Source: Epiperipatus broadwayi (taxonomy: Eukaryota > Onychophora > Udeonychophora > Euonychophora > Peripatidae). Taken from it: a DNA stretch of 64,000 nucleotides. A program made the translations under genes and the position numbers. Shown piece after piece: positions 63,111-64,000 of this stretch (position 1 is the first letter of the stretch; the number at the start of each line of letters is the position of its first letter). The stretch spans positions 3,840,590-3,904,589 of the forward strand of contig JAQFVV010012509.1 of NCBI GenBank assembly GCA_028023455.1. Direction: 5' to 3'. A model generated the notes under the pieces. The model worked only from the letters and a program-made list of their open reading frames with translations. It was not told the origin of the DNA and ran no database searches.

Positions 63111-63156
63111 CCCCAAGATGCATTTCGTGCTGAACCAGCACTCATCAGTTGGCCAG
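63111..63156 (-). ncRNA. Type-I hammerhead ribozyme motif, intact core
   Basis: Minus strand: stem I CCAA (63149-63152), CTGATGA (63142-63148), stem II GTGCTG-GTT-CAGCAC (six perfect pairs), GAAA (63123-63126), stem III of two pairs in the palindrome TGCA, cleavage triplet AUC with C at 63117, then stem I TTGG. Every conserved core base is present. The very short palindromic stem III is typical of minimal ribozymes in Penelope-like elements. The following GTTATTTGTCTTTT matches the downstream repeat of the other copies. Confidence 0.85.
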
Positions 63157-64000
63157 GTCATCATCTCTCATATATATCTTTATTACATGAAGATCATTTA
63201 TGTAGTGCAAATTGTCTCATTTTTATTTTCAAGCGTCAATTTACGTTATCAACTTTTTGATAAACACATAATAATTATTACTAATCATTTATTAAACTAG
63301 AGATTTTCTCTAGCACAGATATAAACTTTAATCCAAATTAAAGATTAATATCTGATTTCATGTTGGGAAAAATATATATTATCATACTGTTTTTCCTATC
63401 ATGTGCTTTGACAAATGCATTGAATATTATTTATATCTTAGTGTTTTATATATATGTAGCATTATTTTCAATTTTATATGTTGTTACCTATCAGCGAATC
63501 CAACATGATAAACATTTTAGCCCGGCGAGCCGTTTTATCTGATCGCTGGTCAAGACCAGATGTACATATTTTTTTATGATTTTCCTTTGCTGAATATATA
63601 AATCTGGGTGTTTATGATAAATTTATTGGCCTTCATTAGATCATTATAAATCTGAACTAGGGCTCTTTGTCCTTAACATGTGATTCTTAACTCAACAATA
63701 TCATATATCACCATAAATAATTTTAATTATTCCTAGATAAAATCTAAACCAATACCCAATTAAATACTTTAGTATTAATGAAATAATCACAATATAAATG
63801 ATTTTCCATTAATGATATGCTTCATCAATTGGTGATTGTGTTGGTTACCATTATACCAAATTGCAGTGGTCTATTGCCACTATAGCGTACTTATCACCTA
63901 AATTGCATAATCAGTGGTGATCAAGGATACTTTATTGAAAAGCATTATTGTGATCACAAGTTTCCCCCTTCTTCTGTCTTCTTAAAGAATATCATAGACT
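63157..64000. other. AT-rich noncoding DNA to window end
   Basis: ORFs 63118-63300 and 63360-63542 are short and hydrophobic; the first overlaps the ribozyme in antisense. I assign no function. Confidence 0.45.

Overview
This is an AT-rich, intron- and gene-poor stretch of an animal genome made almost entirely of transposable elements and their debris. I found no host gene, no rRNA and no functional tRNA gene. All long coding potential comes from retroelements. The mix (APE-type non-LTR elements, RTE-BovB, Penelope-like elements, hammerhead ribozymes, tRNA-derived SINEs, foldback elements, long pure microsatellites) fits an invertebrate. A mollusc, perhaps a cephalopod, is plausible, but nothing in the sequence proves it.

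Layout. At 1.7-17.3 kb two unrelated non-LTR retrotransposon families alternate, always separated by (TAA)n: block, LINE-A copy 1 (+, decayed), block, LINE-B copy 1 (-, truncated), block of about 101 units, LINE-A copy 2 (+, nearly intact, about 5.3 kb), block of about 115 units, LINE-B copy 2 (-, 5'-truncated), block. This looks like repeated insertion into TAA repeats. At 17-30 kb lie old SINEs, a Penelope-like GIY-YIG fragment between inverted repeats, several terminal-inverted-repeat or hairpin elements, and a tiny truncated retroposon with a perfect 14-bp target duplication.

At 30.7-40.6 kb sits one LTR retrotransposon with 1.66-1.67-kb LTRs, a tRNA-Lys-like primer site, a coiled-coil gag-like ORF, a polypurine tract and no pol. 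Its 5' LTR is split by a 4.36-kb foldback element, and the 3' LTR preserves the exact empty site, giving a 6-bp duplication. At 40.6-54.5 kb the sequence is mostly noncoding, with SINEs, an 827-bp snapback retroposon with a 13-bp duplication, and a possible solo LTR.

At 54.9-63.2 kb there are four recognisable type-I hammerhead ribozyme motifs (one with every core base and pairing present), with a decayed fifth near 18.8 kb, all in a shared repeat context of the kind carried by Penelope-like elements. The same stretch holds a decayed RTE-BovB element and a second RTE 3' fragment. The elements act as independent parasites; the apparent cooperation is that LINE insertions seed or lengthen TAA repeats, which then receive more LINEs.
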